Shown: piece after piece, positions 34,343-45,267 of the stretch
Numbering within the stretch: position 1 is the first letter of the stretch
How the letters are laid out: each line of letters opens with the position of its first letter
Source: Haliclona indistincta
Lineage: Eukaryota; Porifera; Demospongiae; Haplosclerida; Chalinidae
Reading direction: 5' to 3'
DNA length: 64,000 nt
Assembly: GCA_964017065.1 (NCBI GenBank)
Contig: OZ024785.1
Location: 9,379,086-9,443,085 of the forward strand
Translations under genes and position numbers: made by a program
The notes under the pieces: model-generated
Database searches by the model: none
What the model saw: the letters and a program-made list of their open reading frames with translations, nothing else
What the model was told of the DNA's origin: nothing

Positions 34343-34636
34343 TGTTCCAGTCCTGTTGCAAATGGTCTATCTCAAAAGCGAATTTCAATGGTTACTGATA
34401 ATAACACTGTCGTCGCAACTGATGACTGTGTGTAAAATTCGCCTTTATCATGCCTTTATCATTATCGTGTTCAGATCTTGTAAGGGGCGTGAATATTTAT
34501 AACCAATATATTATTGAATATTTATAACAATATATTATTATTCGTGCACGTGGAAATTACGGCAGCACCATAAAATTAATGCGTTCCCCGTTAGTTTCCA
34601 GTAAACCAACTTTCAAGTCAAATCGAAGAAGTGAAA
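34343..34636. promoter_or_regulatory. Shared divergent promoter of receptors J and K
   Basis: The J start codon (minus strand, 34342) and the K start codon (plus strand, 34637) are 294 bp apart with no other gene between. It includes AT-rich repeats of the string atattattgaatatttataac near 34500-34545 and a cacgtg E-box at 34548. A bidirectional promoter is inferred from the spacing. Confidence 0.5.
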
Positions 34637-36589
34637 ATGATCACAGCAATTCTTTTCGCTTGCTACTGCATTCAAATCGCGTCTGCACAAGGTTTGAACA
34701 TCATGAATAGCGATAAACACAATGTTTATTTTCAGTTCTACAGACTCGGACGTCTTGTCTCAAGTTCCCGCATATAGAAATGTTTCTGCAGGTTCAATAG
34801 TGCAATTTTTCTGTGCTACTCCTTACTCCATGGTGATCCTCTCTTGGAGTGGTGTGACAGGTGCGGCTAGCGTGCAGAGCACACAGCTACCAAACGGTGG
34901 AAGAATGACGTCACTGACTTTCTCTGCAACAGCAGAGCACAATGGAACTAGTGTAGTTTGCACAGGTGGTGGTGTATTGAACGAGAGAGGAGTACTCGTG
35001 AAAGCTTCTGCACTTTTGTTAGTGCAAGGTAAAGAAAAATATTTACTTTTGTAATTATTTAATGATGTTTTATTATTTTAATGATGTTTTAGGTGTACTA
35101 TCGTCTGTTGGTAACCTGACCAGTACTGAGGTGGATCACTGTACACTACGTCTCACCTGGACTGCTCCCTACACTCTACAAGGAGTCCCTATTAACTACT
35201 ACACCATCAACATCACTAGACACAGTGATGGAGCAGTGTTGAGGACTGACACAACAAACACCACTGAGTACCTTTATAGTGTGAGCAGTCTGGGAGAAAC
35301 ACTGGAGATAGAGGTGGCAGCAGTCAATGATGCCGGGACAGGAAATACAACATCTATTCTGATACAGCCTTTTGAAAATTGTGAGCCATCACAATCATCA
35401 GCTTTAAATTTATGACCTGTCTTCAGTCAAAAGAAATAAATCTTTAATACTGGAAAGAAAGGGCACTTTGAAAACTGGCAGCAATTGGACCTATTTCTTT
35501 CTCATAAAGGTTCTCAAACTAGGTATAACTAGGTTTCATAATTATATCCAACTGACAGGGTAAACTGATGTGTGAAAATTCCATTGAAGACATCAATGTT
35601 CACAGCTGTAACAGAGCCGCTTGCTACAATGCTACTGGTCACATGATCACCTCACAGTCAAGTAGAGAAAACACGATGGTCAAGGCATCATTCACAGGAT
35701 TGCAGGACAAGACTAAATACTCCACTTACGTGAAAATTCACTTCAGAGGAGGAAAACTTCAAGAGACACAGACAATTGAGACAAGTACGTTAGTGATTTC
35801 ATTTTCAGTGCTTTATCGTGTGCTTAATTAGGTACTTTCGATGTACAGAATTTGAGCATTGGTTCAGTTAGTAATGGGACCGTGTGTCTCACTGTGTGCC
35901 TTGCTCAAGGCAGCACAGCAGCTGAGTGCTTCATAAAACTGGAGTGCACCACAAAACAAGCTGATGCTGTGACCACTGTCATTGAGGGTAGTGCTGGATG
36001 CGTAGAAAACCTACCACCATGCACTTACACTGTCTCTGTGACTGATATGGATGCATCGAACAGTATAGACACCAACCCAGCATTAATCCATCGTGGACTA
36101 GTCATACATTCATCTGGTGATAACACTACTCAGTCAATTCCAACTTCTCCCAGCAAGTGCTCAACCATTTTGCCTGATCAAGACACTGAAGAAACGTCTC
36201 CTGAAGCAACCACTAGTTGTTCCTCTACCGCCATGACAATCCTAATCGCCTCCAGTGCAATGATGGTGATTACAATAGTCCTTAACATAACCACAACACT
36301 GCTTTGCCTGAAGCGTCGTCACACACCAAGGAAGGCACCAAAACAACAAGGTTTGTTAAAACATGCACTTTAAGATTGATGTACATATTGACTAGTGATG
36401 TTGTCTTTTTCTCTTTTAGTTGTTGCTCGCAATCCTATTATTCGATCTCCAGTTCATGCTTCGATTCGTTTCTCTATCACTCGATCTCCATTGCACTCTG
36501 CTTCTGCTGATTATGAAACCATTCATTTCCCAGCTGAAGATGTTGATATGCAGTCCTGTGCTGCCTACGGTATAGTATCAAGACCTTGA
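34637..36589 (+). CDS. Receptor K: Ig/FN3 receptor, inverted member of the cluster
   Basis: 541 aa in seven exons: 34637-34691 (signal MITAILFACYCIQIASAQ), 34744-35028 (Ig with C...W...C), 35093-35380 (FN3), 35427-35509 and 35559-35784 (second FN3-like), 35832-36350 (TDxDA domain TDMDASNSI, Ser/Thr-rich stalk and TM MTILIASSAMMVITIVLNI fused in one exon), 36420-36589 (tail). The tail has YETI and ends AAYGIVSRP, so it keeps the C-terminal AYGxx motif of A-H while having only one other tyrosine motif. It is the only family member on the plus strand. Its FN3 exon is nearly identical in DNA to those of B, F, H and J, although its other exons are very different, pointing to gene conversion across inverted copies. 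Confidence 0.85.
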
Positions 36590-36844
36590 TACTTGAACAA
36601 CAGTTAAATTTCTGTATCAACTTCATCGGGTTTTGTTTTGAACAACATATTTGTTTCTTGTAAACTGATTTTTATCATCGGATAACATTTGTTTCATTGT
36701 ATCAGTGGTTTCAAACAAGTACTAATTGTTTACAGTTAACCTGAAACATTCAATATTTTTTGTAATGACAATATATATCATTACAGCTACTGATAATTAC
36801 AATGGTGAATGGTGATCAAGCTTCGAATTTGAAACAAAGTAATT

Positions 36845-38651
36845 TTAGCTGAGTTCTTCAATGAGTGTTTTGCGTTGTGTGGTAGAGTGATTTTGTTTCC
36901 CATTGGTTAGTGATGTTACTCTTGACACCTTCTCCTTGTCCTCACTCTGTTGCTGTATCTCTCTCTGCTTGGCTTCTGAAAGAGAGATAGAGAGAGGAAG
37001 GGGTAAAATGAGTGGAAGAGTCTTTGCTAACCGTACTCCATGTTGACTATTTTTTCTAGAGGAGGTAATTCAATCCTGCCTTTTTCCGCAGTCCAGGACA
37101 GAAAGAAAACAATTTTCTTCCTAGCGAGCCACATCTGACGAGACAAACTCACTTCAGCCTTGCCTGTAACACACCAACATAAGTCACACAATTAATTTTA
37201 TGGTTAAAATAACAAGTCAAACATTGTGTTTGCTGTTACCAAAACATGATACATTAGTCTTGATTATTGGATAATCGGTCTTGTTTGATTATGTCAACGT
37301 GCGTGTGGTTGTTGACTTACCATTCTTTGTCTTCAACTCTGCTCTCCCTTTCCTCAGCAGCTTGTGAGCATCAGCTAGTGCATGCTGGACAAGAGAGTGC
37401 TTTGACACAGACGTCCTTCCTCCTAACAGAGAGCTGGCATCTTTGAGAACAGAGGAAGAGTACTCAATTGAGTTGAATAAATCAGTGTTTGACAGCACTG
37501 TGCCCATAGCATGATGAAGGGCATCTTGTGTCGTGGTAAATGAGAGATCTTGAGAAAGAACAGCTGAAATAGTGAGCATTGCCTGCAAAGAAACAGTGAA
37601 AGAGTACCTCTCAGTGCCCCATACTCACCTGCGCTGACGAAGCAGGAAGATCGTAATGCCAACAGTTAAACATCCTCACTGTGTAGGCATACGAGTAGAG
37701 CACATTCACAATATTGTGACAAACACAAGATGAGACCACACCTCCCTAGGATGATACCAACGTAACAAGTATATAAACAGTGACACACAAGAGCACGGAC
37801 CTTCACTAGTGAGCTAAGAGATGGAATTTCAGAAGGCAGAGAAGGGAGAATGCAATTTTCTGAAGGTTCATCATCTACAAACTGAACTCTTTTTGTGTTC
37901 TAGAAGAGAGTAGAAGACAGGCGGTAACTCACCATGCTATTCTACCAACCTACCTTCCACCATGGTTTGTATGTATCTACTAGACTGCCCAGTGACCCAT
38001 CTTGTAACATCTTTTGAAACTGATCTCGTTCCTTCATAGTCAGTGCCTGCCAGACTTGCTCAGAGTCAGAGTCTGTTGTTGAAAAACTTAACAATAGAAA
38101 TTCTTACAAACCAGTGTTGCCTACTAACCCAAGTTAATCCCAGCCAATCTCTCTTCAAGGCAGCTCTGCTCTGCAGTCTCCCCTTCTTGTTGCTCTTTCA
38201 TACGCTTCAATATCTCAACCATCTTGGCTTTTTCCTCATTGCTGAAAGCACAAGAGTACCACAAGTTCCGTATAATATCTCACCCATCACCTCTTTTCTC
38301 CCCCTCTGCTTTTAAGTTCTTCCATGAAACAATCCTTGTAAAATTGTTCTGAACACTGTGCGTGTTTCTAAGGCACATGCAATACAGGTATTTCACTAGC
38401 TATAGTACACCTCAACTTGCCTCGTGTTTGTAGCATTGTAACGAGCAATAGCACACGTTGCATTTGGGACACGTGTATCTTGCAAACTGAATTGAGCAGC
38501 TGAAACAAAGAGAGAAAAAGTAGCTAGCTTTTAAAATACAAAATGCACACTGTTACATTCCACAGACGTCTCTCTTCGCGTCTTCGGTGTCACTAGGGGT
38601 TGGAACAATCCGTAGTAAACTGGAACAGTCACCGTTTGTGGTGGTAGCCAT
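36845..38651 (-). CDS. ZNHIT2: ZNHIT2: HIT-type zinc finger protein
   Basis: First exon 38557-38651 encodes the N-terminus up to DVCGI and joins 38421-38499 to give CGIC, then YTCPKCNVCYCSLQCYKH, the treble-clef HIT zinc finger. Downstream exons encode EQFYKDCFMEEL, an acidic coiled stretch, SLVDTYKPWWK (the conserved PWW region), then an alpha-helical C-terminal half ending TLIEELS, the ending known from ZNHIT2 of other animals. ZNHIT2 is known as a cofactor of the R2TP/URI complex in U5 snRNP assembly. The second intron (38368-38420) has a gcaagt donor, a regular GC-AG intron. Stop at 36845. Convergent with receptor K, head-to-head with TRAPPC4. Confidence 0.9.
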
Positions 38652-38694
38652 TTTGAAATGGGTGTGGTTAAGAATAGGCGTGGTCATATCTGCA
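38652..38694. promoter_or_regulatory. 43-bp gap between ZNHIT2 and TRAPPC4 start codons
   Basis: The ZNHIT2 ATG (minus, 38651) and TRAPPC4 ATG (plus, 38695) are separated by only 43 bp. Each promoter must therefore overlap the other gene's first exon or leader. An upstream in-frame ATG for TRAPPC4 at 38587 lies inside ZNHIT2 coding sequence and is less likely, because the known family starts at the MGIVSVY-type strand. Confidence 0.7.
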
Positions 38695-39964
38695 ATGGGG
38701 ATCGTCAGTGTGTACATCATCAACAAAGCTGGCGGACTGATCTTCTCGCACGATGTGCCCTCTCCTGTTAAAGAGGCAGAGGTAGAGTTCGCCCAGTATC
38801 CCGTGACGGGATTGATGCTGGAAGAAGTGGACAGGAATATCATGGTAAGGTACGGCGAGATCAAAGACCAGGGAGAAAAAAACGCTCTGCTAGGTGAGTG
38901 AGTGAGTCAGAGAGATGGTATCTTTGAGAGTTGCTGCTTTGCAGTTGGGTATTCTCTGGTTGCTATTAATGGTGAGGCTGTTGTCAACAAGTGCCTTCCT
39001 GATGGACGAGGAGTGTTTGAGGTCATCAAATCACACTCGAGCTTTCCTCTGAAGATGAAGTTCAGACGACTCAAGACTTCAGTTAATGAACGCATCATGC
39101 TCCTCAGCATGTTTCACTCGTTAGTCTGTTTCACACACTCACACACACACTCACACGCACACACACACTCACACACACAGTCACACACACACACACACAC
39201 TAAAGCTGGGAAATATCGTACATGTAAGACGAGAGTCATAAACTCTTGCATAAGACTATGGTGATACAAAATTTATTGTTGATATTTTGAGCAAGTTTAA
39301 TGTACTTACATCTTTTAGAACACTACTAACAATTTTCTCCATCAAGCCAAATTAATATGCTTCTACCAAGAATTCATAACTGTTTGAAAATTTTACTATT
39401 AATTTGAGTGTTTTATTAAACCAGGTGTATCAAACACCTCAATAGAGCAGTGCATACTGTTATTGGTAATCAAAATTGTTCCCCTTTAGTATAAATTTTG
39501 TGGTAACCTCTAATTTTACTCACTAAATTTTCACACAACAGAATATATGCTATATCAGTGAGATTATCACCAGAAGAGCAATCCAAAGGTATCCAATGTG
39601 TAGAGGGAAGTACATTCAACCTCAATTGCCTTCAAACTCGGACAGGTATAAGCACAAGCTCGCTGATTCTCTGAAATTCATTGGTTTTCTTCAGGCGTCA
39701 AGTTCATTGTGTTGGCTGACAAATGGCAACAAAAAGTTCCAGACCTGTTGAAGAGGATATATGAAGTATACACTGACTATGTACTGAAAAATCCTTTTTA
39801 TTCCTTAGATATGCCTATAAAGTGAGTCACTGTCACGTAAACCATTCACGATCACAATTCCACTCCTCTCCAGGTGTGAACTGTTCTCTAGCAATCTTGT
39901 CAAGCTGTTGGAGTCAGTGGAAAGAGATCGTTATCCCTATATGCCGGGAACAACAACTGCTTAA
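38695..39964 (+). CDS. TRAPPC4: TRAPPC4 (synbindin): TRAPP complex subunit
   Basis: 231 aa in five exons: 38695-38893, 38945-39119, 39542-39645, 39695-39821, 39874-39964, all GT-AG. The protein starts [17 protein letters not shown], the longin-like first strand of synbindin, and carries [47 protein letters not shown] and DMPIKCELF, matching TRAPPC4 along its whole length (human form 219 aa). TRAPPC4 is a core subunit of the TRAPP complexes, Rab1/Ypt1 exchange factors in ER-Golgi transport and autophagy. A polyadenylation signal aataaa lies at 39980. It is a single-copy housekeeping gene between two receptor families. Confidence 0.95.
39130..39201. repeat. (CA)n / TCACA microsatellite
   Basis: Impure ca repeat with tcac interruptions in the second intron of TRAPPC4. 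Confidence 0.9.
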
Positions 39965-40237
39965 TAATTTTAATATTGCAATAAAATGAGCTTATGCAAT
40001 ACATGCCCAAAAGCACAGAGGAAGAGTACAGTTAGACTATGATACAGCAAGGAAAGAAAAATAAATAACTACTACATGTAAGTACCCAAAACAGCCCACC
40101 CGAGAGCCTGGGTACGAGGGTACCAAATCAGAAGCCCGTTATTATTGACGAAGCCCGTTATGAAGACTGACGAAGCCCTAGCCCGGCCATTATGCATGAA
40201 GACGAAGCCAGTTATGAGCCCCGCCCATTCTGCATGA

Positions 40238-40245
40238 TATAAATA
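40238..40245 (+). promoter_or_regulatory. TATA box of 7TM-Death gene L
   Basis: tataaata 40 bp upstream of the L start codon, preceded by a GC-box-like ccccgccc at 40219-40226. Genes M and O have the same layout; gene N does not. Confidence 0.65.
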
Positions 40246-40284
40246 AGAGCAGTACGACACTGAACGATAAGAATTCCTGCTACG

Positions 40285-42571
40285 ATGTGGTTCAGTGCCC
40301 TGCTCGATGCTCTGCTGGTGCTTCTTGTGTGCACAATACGCGCACACAGTGCTGGAGGCTGCGGCTGCAACAATCCTGATCCTGCAAATGCGCCCACGTG
40401 CCAGATTCTCAAGAACAATTTCGAAGAAGCGGTCACCAGTAACGAGGCTAACTTGTACTCTCTGCGAGCGATATTCTTCCCGTCTAGTGCGCAACGGCCA
40501 GAACTGGTCAACGTGACGTATCGTCTACAGTTCACCAGCCCAATCACAGACTTACCAAATTGCTCCTGTGCCACAAACTCGACAAAGCGAGAATTCATAG
40601 AACCTGGACAAACCCTCACTGTTAGATACGGGTGGACAATCATTGGACTCTATACTCTCATCCATCCAGCCTTGCTCAATCAAATCCAGTTCCCTTTGCC
40701 ATTTTCCGTCATGAGATTTGTATCTGCAGACAGCGAGACGCCCTTCTTGTGGAATGGGCATGTTTCTCTGCCGAGTGTTGAAGTCGTTCTAGACATAGAT
40801 ACTGACAACCTCACCTGCCTACCAGATACTCAACAAGTAGATGAAATAATGAAGATGATCACTTCTCTTGTGAGTTACAATAAACGCATACCATTCTCCA
40901 ATTTTTTTTTAACACTCCTCAGCTTCAATTCTATGCTGAGTCTGGAGGAAGCGAAGGCACACTTACTGAAGTTGACTTTGCTCTTGATGGGCAGTTCGTA
41001 AGCAACTGGGCAGATTTAAATTCCATCAATTCCCCAGATAACAGAATCAATGGATCAGATACAATTTTTCTTAGACGAGATATTAGTGATGTGACTGCAG
41101 CTCTACTCCTACCACATTATACCGTATTCATTAGTGCTCCAATCATACTGCTCTTGGTCTGCCTGTATACCTTTAGTTACATGTATGAAAATTATAACAG
41201 GTTCGAAAGTCAATCATACCCTTTATTCATAAGCTTGTTTGTGTGTCTATCATTTTTTGGACTTGTCACAATTATATCAGAGTTGTCAACCTGGGATAAC
41301 ACTAATCCTCCTCATATAAATGCAAAATATGTATTTGTGTTCTTTTTTGTAGTCATTGATATCACGGTGTTTCTTATTGTTGCTATTGCTGTAATCTATG
41401 TAATAGCAACAGGCAAAACTACCGGCTGGACACTTGCAAAACAATACAATTTTCTTTATGCCGCTGTCATGTTGTTATTGCTTCCACCAGGCCTGTTTGC
41501 TATATTGTGGTTCATAATTTGCTCTTATTCTACATTGTTATTCAGTCTTGCTTATCCTTTACATACTTTTTCACTTGCTGTTCTTCACATGGCTTTTGTA
41601 TATGTAATCATAGTTGTCTATGCAATTGTCATTGCTGGAGTGTGGAAGAGTACCAAGAAGCGTACAACAATCCTTTCTTTCCTTTTACTTTGTATTTTAA
41701 TGGTTGTGTATATTTGCCTTATTTATGTTGGTATTATCATTGCTTTTTTCCTGATGTTTGTGCGAGGATACATTCGTACAGATGGTGCTCCAAGTCCTGA
41801 TTTTATACTGATCCTGCCGTCCATTGCTTTGTTTTTAGTTGGATGGCTACTGAATAAATTCTTCAGTGACAGTGGTATGTTGAAGGTTATACTACCATGC
41901 ACAATAATGTTTTTTTGTAACTATTAGGAACATCCATACGTAATGAGATTCATTCATTGATTGATCATCTCCCACTAACAATAAGCAAGCGTCTAAAGCT
42001 AGGAAAGAAACTAGGCATTCCACCAAGCAAACTTAGAGAGATTGAGAGTGAGGCACTAAAGGAGCCAAAGCAGCGAAAAGCAATTGCCCTGAGAAAAATG
42101 ATCGACTACTGGTTTGAAAATAATCGCAAAGCCAATTATGAAGGCTTTTTGGTCATTCTGAGCTCAGATGAGGAATACCTTCCATCAACAGAGCAACATT
42201 ACAGTCCACAAGAATTGATCGGAAAAGATGCTCCACCAACACAACAAATGCAAGAGACACTTGAAAAGTGGTATCCCAGTTGTGCATCCGCTCAAGTAAT
42301 GACTCTAGAAGAAGCACCAGACAGCACAGATAAGTGGTCGGCTATAAGGGATTGGATAAAAAAGCGTCACACATGCACATGGAGCGAGCTTCTTGATAAA
42401 CTGGACAAAAACGGCCTTGACTCAGGTTTACTAAGCAACTTTCTGTTTGAAATGGGTAAGGAGCATGAGGTATTATTATCAATAATTATAATTGATTCAC
42501 ACTATTCTATAGACCCAACACCCGCTGATGATGAACCAACAGCTGCAGAGCCAGAAGACATAAATACCTGA
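40285..42571 (+). CDS. Gene L: 7TM receptor with cytoplasmic Death-like domain
   Basis: 707 aa in four exons: 40285-40869, 40923-41874, 41928-42455, 42513-42571. Order: signal peptide (LLVLLVCTIRAHSA); ectodomain of about 250 residues beginning GCGCNNPDPANAPTC, with NCSC and several N-glycosylation sites; about seven hydrophobic helices from VFISAPIILLLVCLYTF to FILILPSIALFLVGWLL; then a soluble C-terminus. The C-terminus contains a Death-fold pattern (ISKRLKLGKKLGIPPSKLREIE, split here as helices, then MIDYWFENN and YEGFLVILSS) followed by a second half-Death-like stretch (WSELLDKLDKNGLDSG), and ends in an acidic tail. I do not recognise the ectodomain or the TM family; GOST-like or other non-rhodopsin 7TM folds are possible. 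Signalling through Death-domain adaptors is inferred. Confidence 0.8.
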
Positions 42572-44265
42572 GCAAGCAAAAATGCCACAACCCCTCGATG
42601 ATAATAGTTTAGTAATGTTGACCTTCATTGTAGAAATATCTAACTAACTCCCAATGCTTTTCAATAGTATATTAATTTTGATGTATGTGTTCAGAAATAT
42701 TATTATCAAAATTATATTCATACTTGCATGGGTGAGTAGTCAACTAATCAGTTGTCTCAGGAGACCATGTATGATTCTCCTTTGACCTGTGAACTGCATG
42801 CATGATTAGGTATGGCTAGGTAACCAAATACATGGATTAGGTAAACAAATACATGATTAGGAACATCAAGGGCTCAGTGCTATGCTGTCTACATTAGTTG
42901 CATGCCCTCTGGCCGCTTTGCGTCTCGATAAGCCCTTGGTAACATGGTAACATGTTATCATGATAGTGTTATTTTTACCACACTATATGCAACTGGCATG
43001 TGTAATTGGGTGGTGGGGCGTGGGGATGTAAGTCTCAGCTAGAGTTGGTAATATTCATCAGCCTTTGGTAAAAAAGCTACTGTACACTCATGCTGCCAAG
43101 TTACCAAAATAAATTCAAACAGTTCATGTTTTCGACAATCTATCTAAGCTTGTATTCACGATCTCAGCTGATGGCACATATAATTATAATAATTGTATCA
43201 ACTTCTGAGATTTCTCACACATGAAATAAACAGCATGCAACCGATATATAACTCATTATAATAGCAGCGACAATCCAAATGATTTGACTGTTTTGCATTC
43301 CCAAGTGAAACTTGGACACTTTGCAAAGAAGCCAAAACCATGTAATAATTCCAGGACTTATATAACTCAAGCAAACTTACAGCTTCTTCGATACACAGTA
43401 TTACATAATTGACCTCAATCTAACGAGGCTTCTTTCCTGCTGAATAAATTTACTTAAGAGCAGAAAATATATTTATCTATCACTTCATTAACCTCAGGTC
43501 ATAAGGAAAAGCACCGGAATTGTAAATATTTCTGTCTGGTAATCCGTGTTCAAACGTCTACTCATCAGTGACCACGACTACCAAAACTTGGATGACATAA
43601 ATAGGGTAACTTTGTCTTCCTTGTTCATTACCTTAAATCATCTTAAATCCTATAATATGCAATTATGCGATACACAATTTTGCAAACATTGGTGTAAGCT
43701 TGCTTTAATTTTTTGTTATCGAAAGCAGAAGCTTTTTCTATCACTTGAGAATCTGTTACAACAATATCTGTTAGAAATGTTTGATCAATCAGTTGAGGGC
43801 AATAATTTTGATCTTCAATGGTGAATACCAATGTGCACGCAAAAAACCTCTGATAAGGAATACTCCAATTAGGAATAATTCCTACAAATCATTGCCGAGC
43901 GGCAGTGATAATTCAACCGGCTCCATCCAAGAGACGATATTTATCCCAAATCATGTACCTGTATATACACAATACCTACCATCATTACACATGGTGCACT
44001 GGTTCGAATCCACTACGCATTTTCTTTTTCAAATAATTATAGCGATTACGTTCGAATCCAGCAACAAATGTCTATTTTCTTTTTTTACTAAGCACAACAA
44101 GCTAGAACCGTAAAATTTAATACCCGCAAAGCAGCCGCAAAGTGCACAATTCCTACAAACCATACTGAAAAATAGTAAATGTAAATACTTATTATCACTA
44201 AGGTATATACAGTGGGCAACCTCAAATAGAAAGACAATGCCTTGTCTTAATGTTCCTCTGTACGT

Positions 44266-44460
44266 GTCGTGTAGCCTTTGTGATTGTTCTTTCCACTCAT
44301 GAACCCCTCTTAGAGGACACCCCTCACGTCTCTATATAATGAACACTTACTGAATCCCAACATAATGTATACTAAACCCCTGACCAAAGGACACCCTCTC
44401 TATAATGCACAATTTTTGTTGGTTCCGATGGTGTCCATCTTAGAGGGGCTCCACTGTAGT
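44266..44460. mobile_element. MITE-like element, older copy
   Basis: Ends with gaggggctccactgtag and has a degraded left end (aacccctcttagaggacacc). It matches the better-kept copy at 60097-60295, in the homologous position of the duplicated block. Confidence 0.6.
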
Positions 44461-45087
44461 CAATTCTTGCTGGACACCAATGAACTTGTTTGTATAGAAA
44501 TGTTTTCAAAAGTACACCAGTCCGTTAATTTTTATTTTGTCATTTCCTGGAAGTTGGTTTTAATTCATTTCCAGTTACTGCAAAGAGAAATTTAATTACT
44601 GCAAAGAGAAATTTACAGTTCCAGTTACTGCAAAGAGAAATTTAACATGTATGTCAAGTTGATTTAACAGAGTTACAAACTTATGTGCTTGCAATGTTCT
44701 TATTGGCAGCCTGAAACAACTAGAAATAGCACTCAATAAATAATTGCTAAACAGCAAGACATCCACCACATTTTTTACAACACATACATACCAACCAATG
44801 GACTCACCAACAAACATGCATGTACAGGTACCTGAATGCACCACCAACAAAAAAGGAAGTGCATAATTAAACTGTGCTAAAGATTGTAGCACTACTTGAT
44901 TTGACGTTAGCAGAAAATATGGCATACTATCGATATATCATGCTCAATTAAAAAATATTATTCAGAACAGACGTATGTAAAAATTCTCTAGCAACAATCT
45001 CTGTCAAGAGTTCATAACAACACAATGAGTGCTACTATAGCTAACAGGTTATAAGTTGCCTTAAGTCACTAGCTCGGCTCATGTGCC

Positions 45088-45112
45088 ACATGCAAATCAT
45101 TCTGGGAATCAT
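45088..45112 (+). promoter_or_regulatory. Octamer plus STAT-type site upstream of gene M
   Basis: ATGCAAAT (the POU octamer consensus) is followed three bases on by TTCTGGGAA, which fits the STAT consensus TTCN3GAA. The same pair stands upstream of gene O at about 60907-60926. A TATA box (tataaaag, 45221) lies 47 bp before the start codon. Confidence 0.5.
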
Positions 45113-45267
45113 AGTGGATGTTGTGGTGTATATCAGTTTCAGGCTTTCAGCACATACTCCGTGAAAACGTGGGCGGGCTGGATGCAGCAAAGTTGTCAGC
45201 CCCGCCCAGTTTTGCACATATATAAAAGCAAGTATTGTAGCAAATTCTCCACTGCAACACTACTACA

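Larger units (their letters stand above)
42572..45200. other. Spacer between genes L and M, copied between N and O
   Basis: No gene recognised. Several stretches recur at 58956-60960 (for example tcaactaatcagttgtctca and the cactgtag-ended element), showing that the spacer was duplicated with its genes. Two B-box-like tracts (ggttcgaatcc near 43992 and gttcgaatccagc near 44050) suggest decayed tRNA-derived fragments. Confidence 0.55.

Noticed and set aside
37423..37662. Second minus-strand frame in the ZNHIT2 region
   Set aside because: Alternative frame over the exon whose product matches the ZNHIT2 helical region; no similarity of its own.
38553..38864. 103-codon minus-strand frame starting upstream of ZNHIT2
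   Set aside because: Only the part from 38651 onward is ZNHIT2; the upstream part is antisense to TRAPPC4 coding sequence.
40072..40643. Long minus-strand frames of 140 and 143 codons
   Set aside because: Shadows of the first exon of gene L; the same shadows recur over N, M and O at the same relative position.
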